The notes under the pieces were generated by a model. It saw only the letters and a program-made list of their open reading frames with translations, did not search any database and was not told where the DNA came from. 64,000 bases of DNA from assembly GCF_047675955.1 (NCBI RefSeq), contig NC_132929.1, positions 33,224,421 through 33,288,420 on the forward strand, written 5' to 3'. The position numbers and the translations under genes were made by a program. The DNA comes from Chlorocebus sabaeus. Taxonomy: Eukaryota > Chordata > Mammalia > Primates > Cercopithecidae. Positions 22,313 through 34,330 of the stretch are shown here, one piece after another (the stretch's first letter is position 1; each line of letters starts with the position of its first letter).

Positions 22313-23990
22313 CCAATATGAGGAATGAGAAACAGAGTGTATAACATTGCTTTCTTTAGGGAGACCTGCCCCCAAAACAGGTGGTGAACAAAGTTCCTTC
22401 AGCATATTGCCTGTGGATATCAGAACTCAGGGACATGCAGGTGTAAGCTGTGGGCCTGGAGGTTCCCTAAGGCCCAGAGAGTGCCTGGGCAGCCCATAGG
22501 AAACAGGATGAACTCAGAAGGAGCAAGTGTCCCTCAGGATCCAGGAATCAGAGAAGTCCTGCTGCTTAGTGAGCCAGCATCAACAGTCTGTCACTCAGGC
22601 CACATGCCTAAGATGTGGTTTGACTCTGAGTGGGGCATGCCCCCTATTTCAGGGATAGCCTGGGACAGAGGATCAACATTTGCGAAGTAGTTGGAGGGTG
22701 CACCAACCAAGGCTGAATCCTGAGCTGGTCCATGTGTCCACTCTGAGCACCCACTTTCTCCCCAGTGAATGCCATCTGCCTGTTCCAGGAATTCTAGGGT
22801 GGTCACCAGGGCAAGAAGTGGGGGTGACAGGAATGGGTCCTGGCTGAGGCTCCATTGGGCCATGGTGCTCTTGTTGACAGCCAAACTGAGAGGGCCAGTT
22901 CAGTTCACGTAGCACATGCCAGGTGCTTGGAAGACAAAGACATGCGCCTCGAGACCCTTGCTCTCTCCAAAATCTTTTCCAGCGAGTCCCGGCCCTCCTG
23001 ATCATTCCCATGTCTGAATCCCAGAGGAACTTATTTTCAGCCCCTTCTTTATTCTTACATCTCATGACCAATCTTCGTGTCCATTTATTATCTCTCCAGT
23101 GACATAAACTCCTCAGGGGCAGTGTCCCATAAAGGGTACACTAGTCATTTGGAGGGAACCCATTGCGAATCTTGATAAGCATGAAGAAATCTACAAATGA
23201 GGAGTATTCCAGAAAAAAGGGTCGGCTTGGGGGAAGTAAAGGATACCAGGAGTTACTGAGCTGGACGCAGCACACATATACTGAGTCTTTATAACAGTCC
23301 TGCCTGGAAGATGTTATTACCACCATTTCATGGATAAGGAAATTGAAGCTCAAAAATATGTGAAAATTGTCTGAAACCACCCAGACCTGTCTGATTTCAG
23401 AACACAGGTGGGAGGCCTGGAGTCAGTCCCAGGTCTGCCGTAAAATCACAATACCTCCTTGGTCAGGTCACTGCAGCACTCTGCGGCTCTGTGCCCAGGA
23501 TGCAGATTTGTAATGAATTAAATGGAACTGCATCGCCCACCCAGGCTTGCTGCACAGATCACGGGATAGCATTGACAAATTTCCTAGCAGTGCATCAGAG
23601 ACATGCCAATAACTGACTCCTGCTACTATTACTAATAATTATTGGGAAGCCAGTATTGGCACCAAGAATATTTGCAAACCCAAGGATTTCTTCTTATTGG
23701 ACATAGAGATTTAATGAATGCTAGTGAATGGGATTGTGCAGAAGACAAATAGGAGGTGGGGAAATGCCACTGGATAAACAGGAGGTTAAATAAACTGTAT
23801 CTCCTTTTCTTTGGATGTGAATTTAAGAATAATTTATTTTACTTCGTCAGGGAAAGAAAGGCCTAAAAGGGAGACTAAAGATGAGTTTCTAAAAAAGAGA
23901 GAACAGAAGCAAAGAGACCAGAAGGCAAGTGCTGCTAAACCTTGGGGTAATTCATTAGGCAGGATTAGATAACTAATATATGGTGTGAAA
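22313..23990. other. Intergenic, MIR traces, no gene
   Basis: An antisense MIR is at about 23265-23400 ('accatttcatggataaggaaattgaagctcaa') and a sense MIR-like piece at about 23405-23500. A minus-strand frame of 132 codons (22673-23071) overlaps other open frames and has no domain. Confidence 0.4.
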
Positions 23991-23997
23991 AATATAG

Positions 23998-24345
23998 TTG
24001 CTTTTTGTTTTTGCATGAGGATGTCTAATTGTTTTAGCACTATTTATTGAAAAGACTACCCATTTTCCACTGGTCATATATGCATAAATCTATTTCTATA
24101 CACTCTAAACTGGTACATTGATCTAGTTGCTTATCTTGACACTAATACTACACTGTCTTGTTTGCTATAGCTTTATCCTTGGTCATAAAGTCAGGTAGCA
24201 TAGTCTCTCTAATTATGTTTTTCTAAGTTGATTGGGCTATTCTAGGCCCTTTGCATTTCTATATGAATTTTACAGTCTGTCAGTTTCTACAAAAGGGCTA
24301 TTGGGATTTTCCTTGGGACTGCATTGAATAGACAGGTCACCAAGG
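23998..24345 (-). repeat. Old L1 ORF2 fragment, antisense
   Basis: The antisense L1 pattern is clear: 'agcactatttattgaaaagac', 'tttgctatagctttatcc', 'aagtcaggtagcatagtc', 'gggattttccttgggactgcattgaat'. Confidence 0.75.
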
Positions 24346-24980
24346 ATAACATCAAGCCCTTGCTGTGTCAGGCCAGCTCCTAGCAACACTGCAGCCCAAG
24401 TTGGGAGCACTAGACTGGCTCCTGGATGTCAGTGACTGCTCTTCTCTTCCTTAGCTGGAAAGGTACTGGGAAAAATCTCCATAGTGTATTTTGGAAAAGG
24501 TATAGTATAATCTTTGTGGGATTCCGAACAAAATATTATAAGAAACATTCATTTATGCCCAAGGGCCATAAACTTGATATAATCTGAATGCAGTAAATTA
24601 TAAATAAATGGCAAACAGTTCTCAATGGTTTTCTCTTAATTTTTCAAGTTTTAACATAGAGCGTTTACAGGATTCACCTTCCTGATTTAGGGGTAGGAGG
24701 GGGGTTGAGAAATAATTAGCAGGCAATTTTTTAGCCCTGGGATTTTCTTGTAAATGTTTTCTTTGGCAGCCATACTCTTGAGAACAGGAAGTTACTCTCT
24801 TGTTACAGATTTAAGACTTTTCTGAGCCAAATAACAGAAAGCTGGATTAGTTCTGAAATGAAGTGGGGGGAAAAAACAACAACTCTAGGCTCTTGCTGGA
24901 GATTAATGACATCTTGCAAATATTTTAATTCTCCCCTTTCCTCTTAACTTGCTACCTCCTAAACAAAACACACTCAGACT

Positions 24981-25021
<41 letters not shown>

Positions 25022-28000
25022 TAACAACTTAACTGATCACTTTGTAGCCCAATCTTAAAATAAAATATCTTTACGGTGCCCACAAATTTATATAAACATT
25101 TTTGGGGTGTTAAAGGGAAGGGCAAATAGGGCTGTCTTAAGTTGATCCTTTTTTTGGTTACAAAATTCCCAATATGAAATTTAGAGCATAAAATGTAGTA
25201 GTAAAGATGCTAATTTTTCTATGATAATCATAAAGATTCATAATTTTATTTGATCTTTTTAAAATGGCTTTTTAAAAATAGGTAAGAGTGTTTAATCAAG
25301 CTTTGAAAACTATGCCTATATGTTGTTTGAGTTGGTTGCAAACAATTCTTTAGGAATTATTCCAAATGACAGGATTATATCCTTTGACTAGAGTACCTAT
25401 TCATCTGACTATAAAACAAAGGAATTATTTCCTCCAAAAAGACTGAGTCCTCATAGAAGGGTGTACTAAGGTAGAAATAAAAATAAAATTCAATTTTTAC
25501 ACTTGATTCTAAAAAAAAAGTTGTAATCTTGATGAAGTTTATAATCTGGAGGAACATTAATTCTTTGAATTATCTGAGAACCATTTTTGAGGATTCTTTT
25601 TAAAATTGCTTTAAATGTAAAAGTTCTTATTTTTTGCAAGGATTCTTAAAACACAGAAGGCCTTATAAAAACTTTGAGATTCAGAGGTAAAGAACACTTT
25701 CCTGTAACAAGTATATATCTTCTACCAGTAATCTAGGAAGTTTCCATGGTATTAATTGTAGCCTCAGAAAATAAAAGAGTCAGGTTAAGTGTTTTATTTA
25801 CACTTGCCTCCCGTGCCCAAATTCAAACGCCCTGGTACCCAAGAAGTTTGCCTGCAGGTGAGAAGGGTAGGATAACGGGGCCAGTAACTGATGGGAGAAG
25901 GGGAGGATACTTCCCTGGGCTATAAGAACATGCCTATCCTAAAGTCACTCAAATTCCTAAGTCTGAAAAACACTGTGATGCCAAACACACCCATCTGTAG
26001 TTTGAATGTGGCCAAAGACCGACAATTTGCCACCCCTGACTTACATTATCTAATGTTTTTCTTGCTGTATATTATGAAGAGGATATTTATTCCTTCATAC
26101 TAACTTTCTTCAGTCTGCTTGAGGTGATGCCCTTCCACATCATTCATAACAGTTTGCTTGTCTTCTACTATTTTGACAACTTCACTTTTTTAACCTTATA
26201 AACAATTTTAAGTTACTCAGAGCTGTCATCCATTAGATATAAAAATTAAATGAAGTCCAAGAATTCTAGGTGATGGGAAACATTATCCAGCACTGCAAGA
26301 CATGCACAACTACGGGAGTCCAGCAAAGGCTGATAAGCCTGGAGCTCCAGCAGTGTTGGGTGAGCATTTATTTAAAGGGAGCTACTTGCTTCCTGGTTTG
26401 ACTGCATACCAAATATTTCTTCTCAACATTTATGAGCTTAAATAGATGCAGATGTTGCCAGAGAATGTATTATAACATTCATCATACTAGAATCATATAC
26501 TTTAAGTGCTGAGAGGCATCTTGGACTTTGGTTCAATACTCGCATTTTAAGTAGGAGGAAGCTGAGGTTCAGAAGTGTTAACTGACTTGCCACAAAGTTA
26601 GTGATCCACAAACCCTGACCCATAAAAACATTGTTGAGGGTTGACAAATTTTACTACCACCACCTTCATTCTCTCATCTGGATTACCTTTATTGCCCTAT
26701 ACACTATGATTGACTATTCTCTCCTCCCAATTTTCAGGAAGAAAATTACTGAGGATTTTTTTTTCCTGAATAATTCTTCTATGTATTTCATGGGCATCCC
26801 TTACTCTTCTCCAGGTCCCCGCTGCTGCTGATTTTCAGAGCTGTGTTCTTTCTCAGGTAAGATGGAAATGAAAGGTGACCAGACACTGACTCTGGTCAGG
26901 TCTAGTGAGAGGAGAGGGGTTAGCTGGTTTTCTCTAACTCTAGCCTGCTGCTGATCACTGGTTTATTTATTTCATGGCCTCTGATGTACCTCAGACTTCA
27001 AAGAGTGAGAGCCATGGTATGCTCACACTGTAGCAGAAACTGGTTCTTTCCATTCACTAAAAAGACAACTATCTCCCTGTTGAAACCTGAAAGGATCTTA
27101 TGAAATCTCATCCTGCAGTGACTTTGCAAATTACCTCCTTCACTCCTTTTCTGTTTTCTCATAAATATATGTGCAGACTATTTTTCCTCAATCACAAAGG
27201 AAGTATAAACATAGTTTATCTGATATTTTATGAATTAAATAATTTTTATAGCCAGACTTATATGATGTACTGGATGTTTTATGAAAAATCTTCAGTGAGG
27301 CCCACTTAAGTGTAGGACACTCTGCCCTCCACCATAGAATATGAACCAATTCTAAGCAAAGTTTAGCTTTGAGATCCTCCTACTTTACTGCCCTACATAC
27401 TCTCCAAATTCTGGAGATGAGTACTTTGGAGTCTTCCTATTATCCTAAACTCACTGATGTAATAGTCTCTCTGGTGTGTTCTTCTTCTCAGATTACTCAA
27501 AATTCTCTCCATTTTCTCCCTTTCCCTTCTAAACAAATTTCACTCGTTGAGTGTAGGTCACCACCTCAACCAGGCTGTTATGAGGAAGCCTTTTAGAACT
27601 AATTAATACTCACATGTAAATTACTAATAGATCATTTGTCTTCTCAAAGGAAGATATTTGTTCACTATATAATCTTCTTATTGGTGGAATTTCACTCAAT
27701 GTGTCAAAGGGAAGGAAAATAAGTCAAGGAGAGGGGAAGGTATTTTTAATCTTGTTTAAGATTCTATGTCTTAAACTGAGAGGAGGGGGCTTAGCTACAA
27801 TGTCTACATAGTCTGTGTCAAAGATTATGTGCTCCTTCAAGGATTTTGTTTTCACAGTTTGTGAGTTTTTTCATACTAAAAAGTCTTACAAAGTTTTATT
27901 ATTCAATTACAATTCAGTTGGTCACATATCTAACCAGCAATCTTCATTACATTTGCTTATTAGAAAGTAAACTTACATGAAATTTCAGAGTACCAAACTT

Positions 28001-29177
28001 TTAATAATTTTAAAAATTATGTCTTCCCACACTACCAAGATCATAAAACACAGTGGTGATCTGAAATGGAAGATTCGTCACTAAACAATACTTTAGCCAT
28101 GTGACAGTATTAAGAGAAAAGGGTTCTTTTCCTCCAACTTGAACCTTACTTGGCTGAGATTTTCTCACCACAGTCTTTGTATTTTTTTTTTTTCCCCATG
28201 GGCAACTGCCCCCTTGATTAATCCCATTTCCCTTAGTCCTAGTTTTTCCAGGCAGCTGAGCAAACAAAGACGCAGGCAGCCATTTTAACGTGCTTCCTCC
28301 CTCAAGCCCTCTGGGATGGGCCGTCTGTTCATCCTGTTCATAAACCAATGGCCTAAATGGGGTTGGAGAAAGCAGCAAAGATCTTCTGTCAGGATTAATT
28401 TTAATAGGCCATAGTCTGTCACCCGGGAGCCACAGCCCAGGCAAATGGCTTTAAATTACTATTTGCTGATAAAAAGGGAGATACGAGCTGAAAATTTGGT
28501 TCGTCATTTCAAACAACTTGGGTAACTAATGCAAGAATTTACTTTTAGTGTGGAGTGCAGGCACTTTACAGCCTAAACCCTTGGGTAGCTGAGGAAAATC
28601 ATTTGTTGCCATGGGATCACAGTGGAATATAAAGAGGGGAAATGTGGCATTTTGTAGAAGTATAGAATTTTAGAGCTGGAAGGGAAACAAAAAATGTATC
28701 TGTGAATTCCTAAGGACTTATGTTTAGAGCTTTATATTTCTGATTTCTTTGCAGAGAAACGTGATTCCTTTTATTGCCCCTTCCACTTTTTCGTCTCCCT
28801 CTTTACCAGTTCCTTTCTCTTTCCTTTTTTCACTGTTTTTCTCATACCCAATTCCAATTCCTTGTTCCTTCCCTTGGTTCCTCATCCCTCACCAGCCAGG
28901 CTCCTGTCATTTCTCTGTGAAGCTCTGCACTGAGGGATACATGGGGTAGTGTGGTGAATGTAGCCCCTAGGCAAATAAGTCAGGAGGTCCTAGCTCTTGT
29001 CTCCTCCCCTGTAAAGTGTGAGAAAGCAGTCTGGGCGACTGGCTGGAAGGGATGGTTTTGTAAAATGACACACAGATGTCAGTCATTATTGTTCAATAAA
29101 GTCTTCTGTGTACCATTCCTAAGTAAGTTTTCATTAGCTATGACCATTGTTTTGATTTGTTTAAAAATTCAGAATGT
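24346..29177. other. Readthrough intron, mostly unique sequence
   Basis: This is the longest stretch with few recognisable repeats. I see a pure A run at 24980-25019 and an antisense MIR at about 26490-26610. No exon with both splice sites and coding content was found. The part at 28140-28500 has features of a possible non-coding regulatory element (see findings). Confidence 0.4.
24980..25019. repeat. Pure poly(A) run
   Basis: About 40 consecutive A follow 'cacactcagactc'. No Alu body precedes it, so it may be the tail of a very short or decayed retrocopy, or a simple expansion. Confidence 0.9.
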
Positions 29178-29483
29178 GACTGGGCATGGAGGCTTATATC
29201 TATAATCTCAGAACTTTGGGAGGCCAAGATGGGCGGATTACATGAGCCCAGGAGTTCCAGACCAGCCCTGGGCAATACAGCCAGGCCCCGTCTCTCTACA
29301 CACACATACACACAAATCAGCTGGGTATGGTGGTGTGTACCAGTAGTCCCAGCTACTTGGGAGGTTGAAGTAGAAGTGACCTTTGAGCCCAGGAGTTTGA
29401 GACTGCAGTGAGCTATGATTGTGCCACTGCACTTCAGCCTGGGTGAGTGACAGGGAGACCCTGTCTCAAAAAAGAGAAAAAAA
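29178..29483 (+). mobile_element. Alu (old, AluJ-like)
   Basis: It starts 'actgggcatggaggcttata' and ends 'gaccctgtctcaaaaaagag'. A 'cacacacatacacacaaat' run sits where the middle A-rich linker normally lies. Divergence is high. Confidence 0.88.
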
Positions 29484-29787
29484 TCAGTGTGTTCCATTCT
29501 CAAATGCATGATTCCAAGATAAACCATGAAAGAAAATAGAATTTGCTTCATACTTATTTATGACCCTTGGTTCCCATCTCTTCCCTTCCAGTCAACTCTC
29601 CTCAACTCTCATGGATCATATCACTTGTTCATGGAGAAAACGTTCTCCACATTCCTTTACAAACATGTTTGATACCATAAAAAATGTTTGGTGCAAGTTC
29701 TGTAATCTTTCTTAAATAGCCCAGCCTGAGCACTTGAGCAAGAAGGCTGGTGGCTAAAATTAAACAAAACATAACAAAACCAAAAAC

Positions 29788-30089
29788 AGGATGGGCGCAG
29801 TGGCTCACGCCTGTAATCTCAGGACTTTGAGAGCCTGAGGCGGGCAGATCCCTTGAGGCCAGGAGTTCAAGACCAGCCTGACCAACATGGCAAAATCCTG
29901 TCTCTACTAAAAATACAAAAAAATTAGCCGGGGTGGTGGTGCGTGCCTGTAGTCCTAGCTACTCAGAAGGCTGAGGCAGAAGAATCACTTAAATCCGGGA
30001 GGCGGAGGTTGCATTGAGCCAGGATCATGCCACTGCACTTCAGACTGGGTGACAGAGCAAGGCTACACCTCAAAAAAAAAAAAAAAAAA
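29788..30089 (+). mobile_element. Alu, full length
   Basis: It starts 'gatgggcgcagtggctcac' and ends 'ggctacacctc' with an A tail at 30073-30089. It is inserted directly upstream of an L1 3' fragment. Confidence 0.93.
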
Positions 30090-30104
30090 TGCAAAGAACA
30101 AAAA

Positions 30105-30752
30105 CAAAAACGAAGTGTCAATGAAGATGTTGAGCAACTGGAACCCTGAGACATTGCTGGTGGAGTGCAAAATGGTACAGACACTTTGTAAACAATTTGG
30201 TAGATTCTTAGAAACATTCATTTACCAATGACCTAGTTATGCCACTCCCAAGTAAAATGGAAGCTTATGTTCATGCAAAAACCTATACACAAGGTTTATA
30301 GTGACTTGATTTATAATCAGCAATAACTTAAAGCAACTAAAATACCCTTCAATTGTTAAATGTATAAACAAACTTATACAATGGAATACTATACCCATAG
30401 AATACAATACTACTTAGCAATAAAAAGGATCAGGTTACAGATACCTGCAGTGGCATAGATGAATCTCAAAACCACTATGCTAAGTGAAAGAAGCCAGATT
30501 CAAAAGGCTACTGTATGGTTCTACTTACATGACATTCTGGAAAAGGCAAAACTCTAGGACAGAAGACAAACCAGTAGTTGCCAGGGGTAGGGGTTCAGTG
30601 GAGAGGCTGACTACATTTTGGGGGGATGATAGAACTGTTCTATATCATGATTATGGTGGTCGTCGCAGAACTGTATGCATTTGTCAAAACGCAGAGTTGT
30701 ACACTAAAAAGGGGGGTTTTACTACATGTAAACTATATCAATAAATCTGACA
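30105..30752 (+). repeat. L1M 3' end, sense
   Basis: The order 'gaaccctgagacattgctggtgg', 'aatggaatactatacc', 'agtgaaagaagccag', 'gtagttgccaggggtagg', 'gttgtacactaaaaagg', ending 'tatatcaataaatctgac' is the sense 3' end of an old L1. The 86-codon frame inside (30484-30744) is a chance frame in the 3'UTR. Confidence 0.85.
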
Positions 30753-30764
30753 AAGAAAAGAAAT

Positions 30765-31640
30765 ATACAGTATTCATTTGCATGTTATTCATCTTAAAAT
30801 AAATGGTATTGTTCTGCAACTTGCTTTTTTCACTTAACCTTAAGTTTTGGAGATTAAACCTTGTTGATATCTATAGATTTAGTTCCTTCATTTTAATTGA
30901 TGTAGTTTTCAATTTTTGCTACCACTATAAACAACGTGGCAATGAATGTTCTGACACACTTCTTCTTTTGTACATACACAGTTTCCTTAGGAAGGCTAGT
31001 ACATAAAGGCTGTGTGATGAATTGCAGAGTAGGCATGTCTTCCAATTTACTAGATGTGACTGCATATCTTTCCTAAGTGTTTCTGCCAGTTCAGTCTCTG
31101 TAACACATGCGCTCCTACTTCTCCAATCAGAAAGAGTTTGGAATTTTAGATATTTTTTTTTCTGCTGACTTGTTTTGCTTATTGATGTATAAGAATTCTT
31201 TTTGTAAAGTACGAGTTTTTGTATTCTGGATGCCAGCTTGCTGTTTATATGTATAATAGCCTTTATCCTTCTGTACTACAAAAGTTTTTGCCTTAATATA
31301 GTTAATTTACAAATTATTTCCTGTAAAGTTTGTAAAATGTGTCTTAAGAAATCCTTCCTAAACTTGTGATCATTAAAATGCTTTTCTGTAAACATTATTT
31401 TTCAGTTTTTAATAGTAGTTTGTTAATTCCTCTGGAATTAATCCTCATGTCTATTGGAAGAAGGAAACTATTAATATTAATACTTTTTCCCATATATACA
31501 ACCAACCTCTCTAGCACCATTTATGAGAACTCACTCGTTCTTCACTAATCTTAAATCTTGAATCAAGTTTCCACATATGCATGGGTCCATTTTGGTGTTC
31601 TCTATTCTGTTCCATTGGTCTATTTGTTGCAAAAATTATA
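30765..31640 (-). repeat. Old L1 ORF2/3' region, antisense
   Basis: The antisense pattern 'cactataaacaacgtggcaatgaa', 'ttctgttccattggtctattt' and long T-rich blocks identify an old L1 copy facing the preceding one tail to tail. Confidence 0.65.
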
Positions 31641-32150
31641 TAAAATTAATAAAATGTAATCAAAAGGCCAGGCACACAGTAGGGGCAAAGCAAAAGCTAG
31701 CTTCGCCCCCTCCTCAGTCAGCTCTCTAACCCTAAAGTCTGGTCATCAATGAAGTCTCCATTTTTCTAAAAGAATAATGCTCCCTTGTTGGTGATCTTTA
31801 TTCCCAGTGACCTCATCTGGTCCAAATCTCTGGCTATCCTCTCCTTTAAATTCCCTTTTGGTAGTAACTCCCCACTAATCATCACTCCGCTGCCTGCATA
31901 CCCGCCACTTGGCCCACTGTCACTGTGGCCAAGTCTAGGCATAGAGGCTGGACATGCTTCTGCATTGCCCCATGACACCCCTACCCCCTCATTCTCCAGC
32001 AATCCACATGTGGGGGTCGGGCCATCTCTCATGCTGAGAGGCCCAACAAGTGTGAAATTGAACACTTTCAGTCTTTGCTACATTGACACAAATGTCTCCC
32101 GCATTAGTAATCCAAGTGAAGGAAGCAAAATTAAATTTCTTAAAGAAAAA
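31641..32150. other. Intergenic, unassigned
   Basis: Two overlapping open frames of about 100 codons lie on opposite strands (31766-32065 minus, 31785-32240 plus). Neither shows a domain. The sequence is C-rich on the plus strand. I cannot tell whether it is unique DNA or an unrecognised endogenous element. Confidence 0.3.
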
Positions 32151-32452
32151 AAGGCTGGGCATGGTGGCTCATTCCTGCAATCTCAGCACTTTGGGAGGCC
32201 AAGGCGGGCAGATCTCTTGAACCCAAGAGTTCAAGACTAGCATCAGCAACATGGCAAAACCCTGTCTTTACAAAAAAATTAAAAAAAAATTTAGCTGGGT
32301 GTGGTGGCACACACCTGTAGTCCCAGCTACTTGGGAGGGAGGCTGAGGTGGGAGGATTGTTTGAGCCGAGAAGGCTGAAGTTGCAGTGTGCTGACATCAT
32401 ACCACTGCACTCCAGCCTGTGCAACAGAGCAAGACCCGTCTCAAAAGAGAAA
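32151..32452 (+). mobile_element. Alu (old)
   Basis: It starts 'ggctgggcatggtggctcat' and ends 'aagacccgtctcaaaagag'. Both arms are present, with an A-rich linker at about 32272-32290. Confidence 0.92.
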
Positions 32453-32864
32453 AAAAGTAAGTCAGAATTTAAGAGAGGAAGAGTGGGTTGAAGGAGGGAA
32501 ATGCAAATTCAGTTTTGGACAGGTTGAGACTGAGAAAACTTTGAGACGAATCAGGTGGTAAGGCGTCTACCCTGACTCTAATTCTAGTCCCAGAGCAAAA
32601 CCCCAAAAGACTTCTGTGCTTAAAAGCCTGGAGAGATTGGTACCTTGGAATTTATGGTAAGAGAGAGTTTTAAGAAGGAGAAAGTGCTCAACAGGGTCAG
32701 AGGCTGTGAGAAGGGGAAAGACTAAGACACATTCCTTGAATCTGACAGCAATGAAGGGATCCATGGTGCTTGCAAGATGGTGAAGAAATGGAGTCAGAGA
32801 ATGTGGACAATTCTTTTAGGAAGCGTCTCTCTGAAAAAAGAAGGCAGGTGGAAGCTGGGGGAGC

Positions 32865-33870
32865 TTTTAACTGCTTTATTGGAGTATAACTGACATGCTA
32901 TACACTTGACATATTTAATGTATACCGTGCAATAAGATTTTCTAAAAAATTTTCTCTTTTTACCTCTAGAATAAGTAAGTTTTGACTTAGCAGATGAATA
33001 CACCCATATAACTATCACCACAATTAAGGTACTGAGCATCCCTGTCACTCCCAAATGTTTCCTCATGCCCCTTTGTCATCCTTCCTGCCAGCCTCTCCCT
33101 GCCACCCTAAAACATCAGATAATCACTGATCTGCTTTCTGTCACTATAGATGAGTTCGTATACTTTCCAATTTTATATAAATGGAGTCATACAGTGTGTA
33201 CTTTTTTCCTGGCCTCTTTCTCAGTATAATTGAGATTCATCAGAGTTGTTGCATGTACCAGAGTATTCGATTATATGGACAAACTACAACGTGTTTATCC
33301 ACTTACCTACTAATGAATCGTGTCTAGTTTTGGGCTATTACAAATAAAGCTGTAATGACACTTACGTGCAAGCCTTTGTATTAATATATGGTTTCACTTA
33401 CCTGTTTCTCTTAGGTAAAAACCTAGCAGAAGAATGGCTGGGTCAAATGGTATATTTTAAGAAACTGCCAAACTGGTTTCCAAAGTGGTTGTACTATTTT
33501 GCATTCCCATTAGCAGTGTATCAAAGTTCCAATTGCTCTACGTCCTTTACAGTCTTTACTACATCCTTTTCAGTCTTTCTGGTAGGCATGTACTAATATC
33601 TCATTGTGATTTTATTATTTCTTTTTTTCTTGGATATGGAGTCTTGCTATGTTGCCCAGGCTGCTCTTGAACTTCTGGACTGAAGCAATCCTCCCTCCTG
33701 AGTAGCTGGGATTACAGGCATGAATCACCATGCCTAGCTTCTCCATGTATTTTAAATTTGCATTTTCCTAATGGCTAATAACACTGGTCCTCTTTCGCGT
33801 GGTTATTTTTCACTTATATATCTTCTCTGGTAAATTGTCTGTTCAAACCTTTTATTCCCTAATCTGGGAA
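32865..33870 (-). repeat. Old L1 3' region, antisense, split by an Alu monomer
   Basis: The pattern starts 'ttaactgctttattggagtataactgac' and continues with 'atatggacaaactacaacgtgtttatcc', 'agaatggctgggtcaaatgg' and 'atttgcattttcctaatggctaataacactgg'. This is a well-known antisense old-L1 3' end order. Confidence 0.8.
33625..33741 (-). mobile_element. Alu monomer (FRAM-like), antisense
   Basis: A single antisense arm runs from 'tttttttcttggatatggagtcttgc' to 'gggattacaggcatgaatcaccatgcctagc', interrupting the L1. Confidence 0.8.
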
Positions 33871-33989
33871 GTGGTACCCATCACTTCTACCATATTTTTT
33901 AGAAGTGAATCAGTTAAGTCCAGTCAACATTCCATGGGAGAGGATTACATTGGAGTGGGACACTGGGGGCCATCCTAGAGGCTGTTTAC

Positions 33990-34330
33990 CACGTGTGGCT
34001 TCCCATTTCTTTTAGGGTAAAATCCAAACTCCATATCCTGGTCTACAAAGCCCTGCTAGATTTAGCCCCAGTCTTCCACATTGCCTTTTTTTGTTATTTG
34101 AACATACTGAGCTCCTTCTCCTTTTATAGTCTTAGTATTTTCTCTTCCCTCTCTACTTGGGATGTTTTTCCATCAGATTTTCCCATAGTTGATCATCTGT
34201 CATTCAAGTCCCAGCTTAAAAGTGACCTCCTCAGAAAATCCAACCTCAGTCACCCAGTCAGAGTAGTCTACCAGTCACTCCTTATCACATCACTCTGTAC
34301 TAGTTCTCTATGTGGCTCATAGTGCTGATA
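33990..34330 (-). repeat. L2 3' region, antisense
   Basis: The antisense L2 signature is clear: 'tttagggtaaaatccaaactcc', 'ctacaaagccctgctagattt', 'cattcaagtcccagcttaaaagtgacctcc'. A MIR/L2-like tail follows to about 34450. Confidence 0.7.

Noticed and set aside
28010..28444. 144-codon minus-strand open frame
   Set aside because: No recognised protein family, no supported start or splice sites. It covers an island that may be a regulatory element instead.
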